Shown here piece after piece: positions 45,501 to 56,639 of a stretch of 64,000 bases of DNA. Location of the stretch: assembly GCA_018806985.1 (NCBI GenBank), contig JADANN010000390.1, positions 1,709,501 to 1,773,500 of the forward strand, in the 5' to 3' direction. Position numbers and translations under genes: made by a program. Position 1 is the stretch's first letter. Each line of letters opens with the position of its first letter. The stretch is from Angiostrongylus vasorum (Eukaryota; Nematoda; Chromadorea; Rhabditida; Metastrongylidae). The notes below the pieces were generated by a model. The model searched no databases. It had not been told where the DNA came from and saw only the letters and a list, made by a program, of their open reading frames with translations.

Positions 45501-48500
45501 TCATTCCCTCGTTATCCCGTTCCAGTCTTCCACTGACATTCCAAAGATTGACACTAAATAATTTCTTTTAGGTGGTATTGGCTACAAAACAGTTGTATGC
45601 AAGGAGAATGAGAAATATCACTATCAATGAGATAAGAGCAGAAGCGATGGATAACCTTTTCAGCAGCTGCCCTCTTGGATAGAGTAATCGTCCGATGCAG
45701 GCGTCTGCAATTGGTGAAGTGCCGATGACCTTTGCTTATGCTCCTTACAACCCGCACAACTTCAGCCAACACTGCTGCCATCTTCCCTATAATCCCATTT
45801 CATCGCTTCCCTGGAGAGCTTCACAAGCACCGACGAAAGTTATTAGTGCACGACGATGTTGACAACAACATCTTCTTGAAAGCTGGCCAAAGTGGTAAAC
45901 AAATCCAAATTTATGATGGTTTTCGGATCTCAATTATTCAACTGTTACGAATTACTCTCCGTTCTGAGAGAAAAAAGAACCTATCTCCCAATTTACTTCG
46001 CAGCATCCTTTAAATGATGCTAATGGCCGTTGAAAGCGCTGTTCATATCACACACTAACGACGTTACAGAAGTTGTGGACTACCTTTGTGGAAATCTTAC
46101 AGGCCTTTGTAAAACGACTTTGTTTCGTCTTCGTCATAGCTGCATATTAAAACGAAAAAGACGAATCGTAAATAGGCCGATCTGGATCGTCACTTAAAAC
46201 TTAAAGGATAAAGTGGCCGACGTCGATTAGTCCCTGACGGTTGCGCCATTCGATGATACCACTAGTCCTCGTAGGGTGATTGAATGCGTATGTCGCCCAA
46301 ACAGTGGCTTACAGTGAACTATTTTAGATCAGTGCTGCTCTTCTCTCAGACAAGTTTGGTATTAATTTGGCGACGCTGGAGGGATGGAAGGGTTGGTGAG
46401 CTCAAGGTGCGGAGTCGTACCAACGACCAATTGTGTATTACAGAACACCTACAACCACTGCAGCACATACATCTTTGGATCGTCAGTCGTTAAAAGAAGA
46501 AATGATCATTGCCAGTTCATGTTCACAACAACCCCGTTCCAGACAACTTATATACTGCCCCGTACTCAGAAGGGTAATAGTTTTTTAGTAGGATATGATG
46601 GGAAACATGTGCTCCTCTTTGACATCTAAAATAATCTTCTTCATGACTTGTACTACTAAGTTCCCATTAGAAGCTTCCACATACACTACCATACATACCA
46701 CTGATATGGGCTTACTCCAGGTTATAGAGATGATACTCCTTACTGTTGTTGTTTTTGGACAGTGATACCCACAACCAGCTTTCCAAGATGTCTGCTGTGG
46801 GATTGACTTTTGGAGCCCACCGTTGTAGAATATCGGTTTTTTTATGCGCTCGTTGCTGACGTGTCAGCAGCTATAAAGAATTGCTACAACGATGCGTAAG
46901 CTTATCAATGTACTCAAGACGTCCCACATTCTGCTGTATGAAGCTACTTGTGATTTCTCTGTCTATTGTATCGTCTACTTCCATGGTTTCAACGTCGTCA
47001 ATGTTCTTTATTACATCATTGCACCATTGCATAGATTTTTCTCGTCGATGAAATCTAGAAGTTCCACATTTCATGGTGCAATCGCTAGGTAGTCTGCAAT
47101 GATTCTTAGTGAACCTTTATTTTACATGAAGCCAACTATCGTATTTCATTTAGTTCGCGTCACTCGTGGGTTCTTTTGTGCAAGCTGTTGACGAGATCAA
47201 AAAAAGTAAAAAAAGAAGTGTCCTCTGTTGACATCGATAACTCCATCACACCATATTCAGTAACTTAGCAGATCCAGACTAATTTCAATTTAAGTATCCA
47301 GTTCATCTGGTCCCCATTCCAACGTATCATCGAAGAACGAGTCCTAGATCATTCAGGATATTGCCGACAAATTCAAACAATTTTGCTTGCAGACATGCTA
47401 GTTTAACTGCCGTTGGTTCGGTGGAACACTTTTTCATGATGTCTAGTGAATTTCTGGATTGGCGTACTAAGAAAACGTAATAGTATCCAAAGGTGACCAG
47501 TACTTTCAAGATGCACTACGAATTTGATCCCATTCGAAGCGTCGTGGAGATGATTGAATGTTTATTTACCATATACAATAATTTGTCGTGGGCATGCCAT
47601 GAGCTAATCGTTGTTTCCATCCTTCTAGACAAGTATGAGACCAATTTGAGAACCCCCCATTTGATGGAGGGCTTGGCTTTCCTAACGAAGTGGATCAAAA
47701 GAATAACCAAGATCGTGTTGCTCGGGAATCTTAACCATTACGTTACACGCGGCCCATTCCGCCTGTGAATGGGCTCAGTTTATTTTGAGTTCGTACTTGT
47801 GTTAAACTAGTTTCGTCTTAAGGACAATTTTTTTCCACAACATTTCAGATGAACATCGAAAATTGACACTGACAGCAGTTCCCGTAATAAAGGTAGTCCA
47901 TCACAAGCCTAAGCGAAAACGATGCAGATATGCAAGTGTTTTTTTTCTTTCGTCTTCATTTGCGCCTTTTTTTTTACGAAGTTACCAGTTGCCTGAGGCA
48001 TTTGTTTGCCTGAAGCAAATAGAAGAAATTTCATTTGCAACATGTGAATATAAAGGTGAAAAACCCTAATAACCGCTTCGTTCTTGGCCTTATGTTCCCT
48101 ATTCTAGAGCTTTCTATCAATTCCACTCCATCTCTGCTTGTTTTCTGCCAAACCGGAAGTCGTTAGTCATAATCCTTTGCCAGCTTTCAACACTTCTAAG
48201 ATTCCGAGTCCGGCAAGCGAAAACGTTTCTTCTGCTTCATGTGAAGAAAATGTCGTCAGAAGCAAAGGAAATAAATTGATAAACCTATCAACATCATTTG
48301 GCTAAACGATTATCACCGTCCAAAATTTGTTAAACTTCACCAATTTGCGCTCTAGTTAATATAATCGCTCCGACGCAGATAATCGACGATCACACCTATT
48401 ATGACTTCGACATGATATTATGGTAGTGACGACCTCATAAAATAGGACACATGATGAAATTAGCATAGAATTCATGACGAATCCTGAATTTATCTAATTG

Positions 48501-51500
48501 TCGAAGACGTCCAACAATTAGCGAGTATCCTTTGTTCTTCTCTGACTCAGGAATCATCAACGCTCCATCAGATGCCGAAAAAGATCAATTTAAAGATAAC
48601 TTGATTCCCTTGCAAACCGCCCTTCAATTTTGGAGATATTCGTAATTTTGAATAATACTTTCCCTTCTCTGATTTGTTCCATGTTTGAAATCAATCCACT
48701 ATTTGTTTATGGCACCCCGACCATCTTCTCACCGGAAAAAATACTTGTGAACTCACATTTCGAATAGGTAGTTCCTCGTTGACGTAAACAGTTATAAACC
48801 AGGAAAATTTTTTTCCTTCGTCCCTTCCTTATTCTTTTTCTCTTTCTTCCGTTCTTGCTCTATCTTTCTCTCCTTATCGTATTGACCAAATCAACGATAT
48901 CACAAAAAATTCGTTCTCATAAATGGAATGAAACTGAATCATGAAGACTCCAGATCACATGCTCTTCTAATGTTACTGCTTAGTTTTGCACTTAGATTTT
49001 TAGGACACTCTTCGAAATTTCCAATCCCATCACCTGTCGATGAATTGCTTCATTCGAGAACGTACTGAAGCTTTTCGAAGCTACCGTTTACGGTAAAGAC
49101 GGTGTTCCGATTTCTTGACATTCACAAGTTATATAATAAAAAACCTGTGGAGAAGAATCTGGGCATAAAATATGAAATCAAGGGATAGAACTAAGATTCT
49201 CTTCAATTCATCGTTAGATTTTCAATGCAAACATGTATTGTCCGCAAGTTCATGTACACAACCACAACCGCCAACTTCTCGAAAAACACTGGGTACGACA
49301 AGAGACCACATTGAGGTACTGTTAGTTCGCGTAAAGCTATCCAATGGACGCACCATATCGTGGGGGCAAGATAAAAAAAGAGATAAAACTCTCGGCGTTG
49401 ATTAATCCCTGAGAGATGCGCCATGCATTCGACCTTATTAAGCATCGTTGGAGGTGATTGAATGCGAATCTGGCCTTCAGAATGACTCGCAGTGGCCTAC
49501 CGATGTATTGAGTCAGTGCTGCTATCTTCCAAGACAAGTCTGGTACCAGTTTGCGACCCCGGAAGGATGGAGGGCTTGATGAGCCTGGGGCATGGGAATC
49601 GATCCTCTGTCTATTGCAAGGCGCCTCCGACCACTACGCTATATGCGTCCCTTTGGGATATGATGGAGTCGAAAATTTTGATATGAAGCCCTTAATTTTA
49701 ATTATTACAAAATATCAGCATTGAGCATGCTATTGGATCCAGTCACAGAATACGTTTAATGTTAGTTAGACTTTTGGAAGGAAATCGAACCGCTTCGCTA
49801 GAATACCCAAGGCACGATGATGGGGTGAACCATTGAAAGTCATTGAAATCCTCAATATTACATATGGCTGTATGTATGTATACTAAAAAAGATAAGATGT
49901 GGCCAAACCTGCTGAAATGATTCCAGCCGACAGAAACACCCATTTCTTAGTGTAGTGTTGGAAAAGATAAGTATACGGTAGTGAGACGGCTAACGCTCCG
50001 ATAGCAACACATGCTTGGAGCCAACTTTGTTGAGTTTTATTGTAGTTCTCTAGAAAACATCAACATTTACGTGGAATTTAAACACAGATATTCAATTGTG
50101 AATATTTGAACAATAAATGATAAGGCGCTCAGTGCTGATCGGTCCCTTAAGGACGCGCCACGAGTGGTGAGTGATTGCATATCTTTGGACCGCATGATGC
50201 CTTAGGGGTGCCTGCCGACGTATCAACTCAGTGTTCTTATCCTCACAAATAGGTCTTGTACAAATTTGTCGACAACAGGAAGATCACGTGTTTGGTTAGC
50301 TTTCGGGTTTGGGATCGACCCAAAGATCGTGTGTACATTTTAGGGCACCTCTAACTACTGCACTACACGCACCCGGTACAAAGCGACACCACACGTGTTG
50401 CATAAAAGGTAAGAGAATCGTCGTTACGAAGTCCGTTTTGTGCTTTTTTTTTACTACACAAAACAACCGTATCTTTTATCCTTTGAAGAGAAATGAATTC
50501 TATACGATTATTGACGACCGTTTCCGTCAGGACACTTCCAGAAATCAAATTTGCATCGTGAGTTCGTTATAGTGAGTTTTCCATGGTTGTTTGATGTAAA
50601 AAATCTATGGATCGGCCATAATAATCTCGGCGCTGCCTTTACAATGGAGAAGTGTTGTGAAGGGAATCGAGTTGATGTACTAAGAGTGCAACAACGTCTG
50701 CAACTGCAATTGACCAATCAATGACAGTCGACTCTGCTGAAGAAACTTGAGCTCGAATGTTTTTCAAGTGCCAGGCTGTTCAAAGCTTCGGAAAACGATG
50801 AAGTTTAAGGATCTAGCTAGAGTGCAAAACTTTTTACTCTCTACGTCGTCCGTTTTATTCATCAAACTTATCGCGGAAAGACGGATTAGCATTTCTTCAA
50901 ACATCTGGACAATTTCAGTCATTCTTAAGAAAACAATCACTAATGCGCTGAGTAGTTGAAAAGACTACCTAATGGAATCCGGAGATTCAAACTTTCACAG
51001 ACAGAAAGAATGTCTTTGATATCAACACACTGATAAAAGCACCTTGACTTTAAATGGCTTCCACTTCAGTTGCCAAAGTTGTTCTCCGAAAATAGAAATC
51101 ATAGAATTTTAACCTTTTTTCAAAATCGCAGTGAACCAAAAGGTCAAAGGTCAATGCCGGCAATATTTAAGTCCTACCTGCCTTATCGGAGCAGAGTGAG
51201 TCTAAGAAATAGAAAAGTGGGGTAATGGGTGGCGCCTCACCAACTTCGTAGATCTAACAATCATTAAATACGCATGATAGATGATAAACATGGTGGTTAA
51301 GCAGAAATTTAAAAGTGCCATGCTCACTTGTGTTGTCTGTGGACGAGTTGAAACCATTTTCCGGTGTCATGCAGATTTTTGTAAAGTTATATGTCGTCAT
51401 ATTCGATAGTAATGATGTTAGACATAGTGCTGACGTGATAAGTATCTGAAAATAGTAAATGACAATCAGTACTTAAAAGCCATGTCGATATGGACTAGAT

Positions 51501-51558
51501 GGGTAATGAATCAACTGAGACTCACAATGTATCGTAATCCTGGTATTTTGCAAGACAT
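39538..51558 (-). CDS. SLC17-type major facilitator transporter, 13 exons
   Basis: Exons, minus strand in order: 51558-51526, 51445-51328, 50049-49940, 44838-44743, 44194-44056, 43832-43663, 42450-42349, 42276-42213, 42139-42064, 41972-41849, 41776-41681, 40993-40923, 39721-39538. They join to 460 residues with matching phases, from MSCKIPGLRYI to a stop after EEAAPSRD. The frame shows SLC17-family signatures: LLSNMTTYNFTKICM after TM1, with Asn-glycosylation sites in the following loop; IARTFQGVAF (the RxxQG of TM4); GCTQLSNMFTMPVSG; PFRAILSSKTLWGVWIAAF; KTGFLGALPV; VGGVSSDML; YGHFVMTQ; and SWRNCFL in the last exon. Length and about 12 hydrophobic segments fit an anion/organic-acid symporter in a vesicle or plasma membrane; the substrate cannot be told. 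Most donors are GTRAG-like. Exceptions are exon 3 (GTGTTT, chosen because it keeps phase) and intron 8 (no GT-AG). Introns hold five SINE-A copies, two SINE-F copies and a LINE relic. Family assignment is strong; which SLC17 member is unknown. Confidence 0.9.
41192..41475 (+). repeat. SINE-A copy in intron 11 of the SLC17-like gene
   Basis: Near-complete copy, antisense to the host gene, with the intact head GTGTGGCGCAGTGGTTGGAG and a TTTATCC tail. Confidence 0.93.
42668..43030 (+). repeat. SINE-F copy in intron 6 of the SLC17-like gene
   Basis: Most complete copy: head GGCCGATAGCACAGTGATTG (A box), GGTTTCGACCCC (B box), body with GAGAATCGACTCGACCAGC, and the 3' end GTGCTGGGGTCCGCACAG. Antisense to the gene. 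Confidence 0.8.
43245..43615 (+). repeat. SINE-F copy in intron 6, older
   Basis: CCTCAGGTGGAGAAGTGATG, AGAACCGACTTTTAACAGC, CAACGACATTCATAAAG and GAAGTGCTGTAATTTGCAG occur in family order. Same orientation as its neighbour, with about 215 bp between them. Confidence 0.65.
45100..45785 (-). pseudogene. LINE reverse transcriptase relic in intron 3 of the SLC17-like gene
   Basis: The minus-strand frame contains RLERDNEGMKANACKLIHIR then FSDD, aligning to the segment before the catalytic (F/Y)ADD box of LINE reverse transcriptases. LADVNGACGKLDNR follows in another frame, and then a degenerate RR...W block. Upstream, 45785-45560 shows weaker matches (CIQLF, like RIQLF). At least two frame shifts are present. 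It lies in the sense direction of the host gene. Confidence 0.7.
46203..46472 (-). repeat. SINE-A copy in intron 3 of the SLC17-like gene
   Basis: Moderately diverged. AAAGGATAAAGTGGCCGACG is at the tail end and CCACTGCAGCACATAC at the head end. Sense to the host gene. Confidence 0.78.
46500..49370. other. Large intron 3 of the SLC17-like gene, remaining part
   Basis: Apart from the SINE-A copy at 47525-47756, no exon of matching phase or recognisable motif is seen between exons 4 and 3. T-rich and C/T-rich tracts lie near 48800-48880. Confidence 0.5.
47525..47756 (-). repeat. SINE-A copy in intron 3, old
   Basis: The body (CTAGACAAGTATGAGACC, complementary to the SINE centre) and the head end (CATTACGTTACACGCGG) are recognisable. 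The tail is lost. Confidence 0.7.
49376..49651 (-). repeat. SINE-A copy in intron 3, well preserved
   Basis: Runs from GATAAAACTCTCGGCGTTG to CCACTACGCTATATGCGTCC. It ends 289 bp downstream of exon 3 of the host gene. Confidence 0.9.
50116..50372 (-). repeat. SINE-A copy in intron 2 of the SLC17-like gene
   Basis: Diverged copy, GATAAGGCGCTCAGTGCTG to CTGCACTACACGC. Starts 67 bp upstream (in gene direction) of exon 3. Confidence 0.75.
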
Positions 51559-52393
51559 TGTCAATGTTAGTCTCGTTTATTATTGTCGTTCTTACTCACC
51601 ACTGCTGCCTTTCTTTTATTAGCAAGACAAGCTTTAGAAAAGAATACGAAGATAGTGAAATCAACAGAAATCTTTTCGTCGAATAAGTCAGATGACAAAG
51701 AGATGAATTCAACCCTACCGAAGACAATCTGAAGGCAACAAAATTTCAAAAACGTTTTAGATGATAGAAAGGACTTCTCATACTGAACGAAGTCCAGAAA
51801 AAGACATATCGACGACGATTCAGTGATTAATAAATGAGCTTTACTCGAGTAAGATGAGAATCTGGAGGAAATGACAAGAAATATGATTACTTGCTGCTTC
51901 TAGCATCGTCATCGCTTCGATGAAATATCGAGAGACAAAAAAGATCAGCGAGGGACAATCGCATTGAAGAAGGTTTAAAAGAGCATATATCGAGGACCAA
52001 ACGGAAAAAATCATCCAGTGGATTTCATTGAAGTAAGGTTAGAATCTAAGGCTAGTGGTAAGGAAGAAAGTGATGTGTTTCTTCTGGCAGCGCCGTCATT
52101 TTCTGTGCTGCTCATCCGCTCCTAGCACTCTTTCTGTGCTTTGTGTTTTGGCGTTAACGACCCGCCCATTCGGCGGAGCTTAATCCTATTGTGTAAACAA
52201 CACACATGCCAAGTAAAGATTCTTGTTGGTTTTTAGCAAACAACAAATAGTGTCGATTCGCTGTTTTTTTGGGTTGTCGCTGCTTAAATAATCTTGCAAT
52301 CATTTTTTCGACCATATTACCTGATCATCTACATTTCTAGCATTCCGAATAAAAAAAATGATAAAGAGGTTTTCCGTGTCGAACTATTATACT

Positions 52394-52497
52394 GCGATAC
52401 ACACCCATGCATTCGACTCCATTCGTAAAATCGTAGACTTGATTCAGTGCATATTTTGCCTACACAATGACTTGCGATTGCCTAATGGCATGCCAAA
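52394..52497 (-). repeat. SINE-A 3' part, left piece of a split copy
   Basis: Contains ATGCATTCGACTCCATTCG to TTGCGATTGCCTAATGG, the 3' half of a SINE-A. The matching 5' half lies at 53403-53533, with a PLE relic between. Confidence 0.7.
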
Positions 52498-53402
52498 CTA
52501 AGAGGACCGATGTTTTGGATTCCCGTGCGAGGATAGCGGCTTTTATTTCAACACCTTGCGCATTATGCCTTCGCGTTCGATGCGTGCCTAGTGGGGTGTT
52601 CTGCTTGACTTTAAGTTTCCCAACTAGGTGCACTTTTATATGGACGCAAAATGGTCTACTCGTTTCGCCAGCACATTTGTCCCCGATAGCTTTACAAGAG
52701 ATCAGTACAGTATACCCAAACTCGTGCAGTTACTACCTCTACTATAAGCGCAAATTATGCAACTGCACGTTTCGCATAGATGGTCGTACAAATGATTAAG
52801 AAGTAGTTGACGTCTTAGTAGCGTCGGTGATGTTTCAATCACTGCTCTGTCGCTTTCTCTCTGAACTGGTCGCTTTCAAGCAACGTTTTATAGTTGTACT
52901 TATTTCGGTGGAAATGAATAGTAGGATAAACGGGACCTTATTTTCACTAGAAATATCGTTTTAGGGCATCGTTTTTCCTCTGAATATCTTCCGAGAAGCT
53001 ACAGTTTCGTACCCACTAGAAATGTTTAATCTTCGTACCGACTCCAAGGATTCCTTCTTCTGCTTTCCTCCCGTGCACACACTTGGCTGTTCGAAACGTG
53101 GTTTTCATTAGTGCCCTTTTTGTGTGCGAAACGCGAGAGGAGAGGTAATGAACCAGTATCTTTTTATTACTTGGTATTCGATGCCATTTGATGGTGTAGC
53201 CTTTTTTGGACAGGCTTATGTGAATATTTAAGAATGGAATTCTCTCTTTCTTCGGTTTCTCTTCGATAGAATTTATGTATTGTGTTTGTTTTAGCAATTC
53301 GCAACATTTGTATATCCCCTCTTGTGTTCAGGTGATGAGAAAACGCTCGCCGATATACACAAAGTAGAATAGTGGACGGAAACCAGTAGCATTTTATATA
53401 CT
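52498..53402 (-). pseudogene. Penelope-like element relic: RT end and GIY-YIG
   Basis: The minus frame at 53297-53016 reads ERIPFLNIHISLSKKGY, IKWHRIPSNKKILVHYLSS and FRTAKCV. This matches the end of a Penelope-type reverse transcriptase (IPFLD..., YRKPT..., H...K). Further on, about 52800-52500, are a Cys-rich linker (CSCIICAY) and a GIY-YIG block (GETSRPFCVHIKVHL, then GTHRTRRHNAQG and ILARESKT) in broken frames. It lies between two halves of one SINE-A copy, so it inserted into that SINE. Degenerate and 5'-truncated. Confidence 0.75.
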
Positions 53403-53533
53403 CTCAGATGAGACTGGCAGCAATTTGTCAATCCTCAAAGAATGGCGGAAGTGATTAGGCCAGACCGCGGAATAAAAGAGATGAAAATTTTTTGCATTGC
53501 AGGGAGTCCACTAATCACTGCTATACGCGCCGC
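53403..53533 (-). repeat. SINE-A 5' part, right piece of the split copy
   Basis: Contains AGACTGGCAGCAATTTGTC to CACTGCTATACGCGCC, the body centre and head that are missing from 52394-52497. Confidence 0.7.
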
Positions 53534-53861
53534 ATAAACTGTTTTCTGAGGACACGATGAGTGAACATTGTTGGTGAACCTGTTTTTGAACTTCGGGTTT
53601 TTTCTTTGTGCTTGTTTCCTCCACATTTCTTTGTGAAGGGCACGCAAACACGTCGTCACGGTAGAATACAGTAGTCCATCAAAATGAAAGTGAGCAGACG
53701 ACCTTAGAACGCCATTGCGTTCTTCAGAAAGCTTTCATGTGCTAATCGAATCAGACTCTGGTTTCTAATGCGACGAAGAAAAAAATAAATCAAATTATGT
53801 TTTTTTGTTTTCAATTCCACTAATTTCAAGATACTCCTCAAAACTCCATCAAAGGAGAAGT

Positions 53862-54141
53862 GGTAGTGTACGGTGCCGATCAATCTTTTAGGTGTGTGGA
53901 TTCGTATGCATTATCCTCAATTCGTAGCAACATAGACGTGATTGAATGCATATTTGGGTTATATAATCATTTGTCGTGAGCTATTGATGTATCAAGTCAG
54001 TTCTTCTGTCTTTCCACATAACTCTACCAACTATTTGGGGAGTCCGGAGGGATAGATGGTTAGCTTTCTTCGGGCACAGGATCGAACCAAGGACCAAGTA
54101 TGCACCCCCAGGGTGTCTCTAACCAGTGCGCTATACAGCCC
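53862..54141 (-). repeat. SINE-A copy
   Basis: Moderately diverged full-length copy, ending in CCAGTGCGCTATACAGCC. Confidence 0.75.
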
Positions 54142-54889
54142 TTAAACTTAAGTGAAAACGTTACCAGATATTTTCTTATGTTTATTTTGCTGCTTTTTTC
54201 ATAAAGAAATAGAAGAAGACGCCATAAATATCGTGCTGCTAAATTTTACCATAGGCCTCAGAACCCAGTATTAGTAAACTCCTTCGTCAAAACCAGATCA
54301 AATCAAAAAAGATTCGATATCGAAAATCGAATAGGTGAATGAAATGCTTATGTTAAAAATGGCTGTCCGATTCAGTTTTTGAATTGTGGAAAAAGTCGAG
54401 TACATTTCAACTTCTGTTATTTGTTAGCTCAATGCTAGTTTATTTGTATTCCCTTGACCCTTCTTGAAGCAAAAAAATTTCATTTGAAAAATCCGTCAAA
54501 TGCTGAATAAAAAAGAACTTCTGGGAAAACAGAGATAACAGTGTAAAAGCATGTGTCTGATCTGGAAACATGGCTTAGTGTCCTCATGAAAAATGATCAA
54601 TAATCGCAAAAATAGAGACATCAAAAAACAGCAGATTAAAACAAATCGATCACATTAAGGGCAGATCGATAAAATCGATGAAGTGTTTGTTCCCTTTCAC
54701 TGAAATAATTAGGCAGAAGGCTTCAGTTAATATAATTTAATTCAAAATGTTATACAATATGACAGGAAATTGTCGTAGTGGTGAGGTTGTATGCAGTCTA
54801 ATGGAAAACACGATGGAGTACCACAGGAAAAATTACTCATTATGTCAACATTAATTAGATCCCTAAGACTAAATTCATCACAAAACTTG

Positions 54890-55550
54890 GGGCTCAAAAC
54901 CCGAAAGGACATCTTGAATAGACTCAGAACTCTTCGCGTTGATTTGCAAGGATTAAAAAAGAAAAAAGGATTGTAATAGCTTGTGTGGCGTCAAAACTCA
55001 TCAGGCTGGATTGCTGGTGCTCAAAATCCACCAGGATGAGGTATGCATAAGGGCAGAACTCATCAGGATGGTTGCATAGGCTCAAAACCTTATGAAATGG
55101 TTTTTCTAGATTCAAAATCCTACAAAATAATTTTCGTAAGTTCAAAATATGAAGGAGTCGTTGGCACAGGCTCACGACCAGTGGATTCAAAATCTGTCAA
55201 AATAATCAGCATGGGCTCAAAACTTAGCAGGATTGTTTACATGGGCTTAAATGCGAATAGAATGCTATGCATGCGGAACAAATCCGACACGAGGCTTACT
55301 TATGTAACAAAAATCCGATTAGATAGGCTGCATGGTCATATAACCCGATTAAACATTGTTGATAGATATATACCAAACTAGACTGAATGGTTTTCATAGA
55401 TACCGAATTCGACCGAATACATCTCAATAACACCAAACTCTACTGAACGTCTTTCATGGTCCCTAACTTCAGTGAAATGGTTTGCAACATGTTTACCAAA
55501 TACAAAATGAAACGGTTTGAATGGTCATCAAACCTCACTAAATAACAAAA
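54890..55550 (+). repeat. Degenerate minisatellite, period about 30 bp, about 20 units
   Basis: Successive units start with CTCAAAA or TTCAAAA (later ACCAAA), contain an ATCAGGATGG- or AATGGTTTT-like middle and end CATAGG or CATGGG. A 30-nt period keeps a plus frame open, giving decapeptide repeats (GSK..., DSK..., MGSK). I treat it as noncoding. Confidence 0.75.
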
Positions 55551-55744
55551 CAAGTGTATTATTAAAGCGACTAAACCCCAACTATAAAGGGTTTTTTCTT
55601 GGTTTTTTTTTGAGTACAGCATAGAAAAAACCGACAGAGACAGAGCAACGAGAATGACAGTTGCTGTAAATCACCACTTCAGTTCGCGGGACGGCTTGTG
55701 TTTGTATGTGTGTATGCTTACGTGCCCATCGTCTTATCTTCCTA

Positions 55745-56300
55745 CTACACACCACGAAGGACAAAGAAGTCTTGACTCCGTGCCCACCTTTTCGACTCAA
55801 CGGTACTTTCTGCGTTAACGCATGCGTCAGAAACCTGGTCGCTGCGTAAGCAGGATGAAAAATCACTCAGCGTTGTTGAACGCGCAGTCGAAAGGACTAT
55901 GCTAGGAGTATCCCATTTCACACAAGTAAGAGAAGGGATCCGAAGCTCCGACCTCTGTCAACGATGGAAAATCAAAATGCTGTTCTGTACGCCAAACATT
56001 CGAAGATAAGTTGGGCCGGACACGTAATGCGAATGAATGGCAACCGATGGACAAGAGTCGTTAGTGACTGGATTGATCGGGATGTTAAAAGCACCGCAGG
56101 AAGACCACCGACTCGATGCTCAGAGTTCTTCACGAAAAAGCCTAGAAGAAAGATATGATGCTCGACGAATCCCTGGAGCGAGCTTAACCCACTGGGCTAC
56201 TCTTGCACGCGACAGGGGAAAAATGGAAGATTTACTGGCGCCCGCTCGAGTTACTCGACGATCAACCGGACTACAAGTGACACAGGTGATACAGGCTCTG
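55745..56300 (+). pseudogene. LINE relic: C-terminal part of RT polyprotein
   Basis: Reads LRAHLFDSTVLSALTHASET, then SVVERAVERTMLGVSHFTQV, then ISWAGHVMRMNGNRWTR, STAGRPPTR and HWATLARDRGKMEDLL. This is the whole region downstream of the RT core, with an early TGA and frame shifts near 55975 and 56120. The 3' end has ACACAGGTGATACAGG, the same tail as the 11.5 kb copy. Same strand as that copy. Confidence 0.87.
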
Positions 56301-56346
56301 CAATCATACTTATTTAATAGTTTTATCTTCAATGAAAAACTTTTTT

Positions 56347-56625
56347 GAGGGGTCATGTACTACAGTGGTTTGAAATGACTTGCAATATACACGTGGTCGT
56401 TGGTTTAATCCAGTTCCTAGGATTAATCAAGTTTTTTCCATTCCTTTGGGGTCCCCAAACTGCCAGTGGACTTATCTGTAAGGATACAAACACCGACTTG
56501 ATATATTGATAGACCGTCGGAAGTAATTGTACACGGTTGATATGCATTTAATCATTTCTACGATGCCATGAATGGAGTGGAATGCATAGCGATCCCTCAG
56601 GGATTGATCAACGACGAACCCACTA
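56347..56625 (+). repeat. SINE-A copy next to the LINE relic
   Basis: Head TGTACTACAGTGGTTTGAAA and body CCATTCCTTTGGGGTC. It starts about 50 bp after the 3' end of the LINE relic (56300). Confidence 0.78.
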
Positions 56626-56639
56626 CCACTTATGCTTTA

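Noticed and set aside
55043..55381. A 112-codon frame with GSK/DSK repeats
   Set aside because: A 30-bp-period minisatellite keeps the frame open. Diverged units and lack of a start or splice context argue against a gene.
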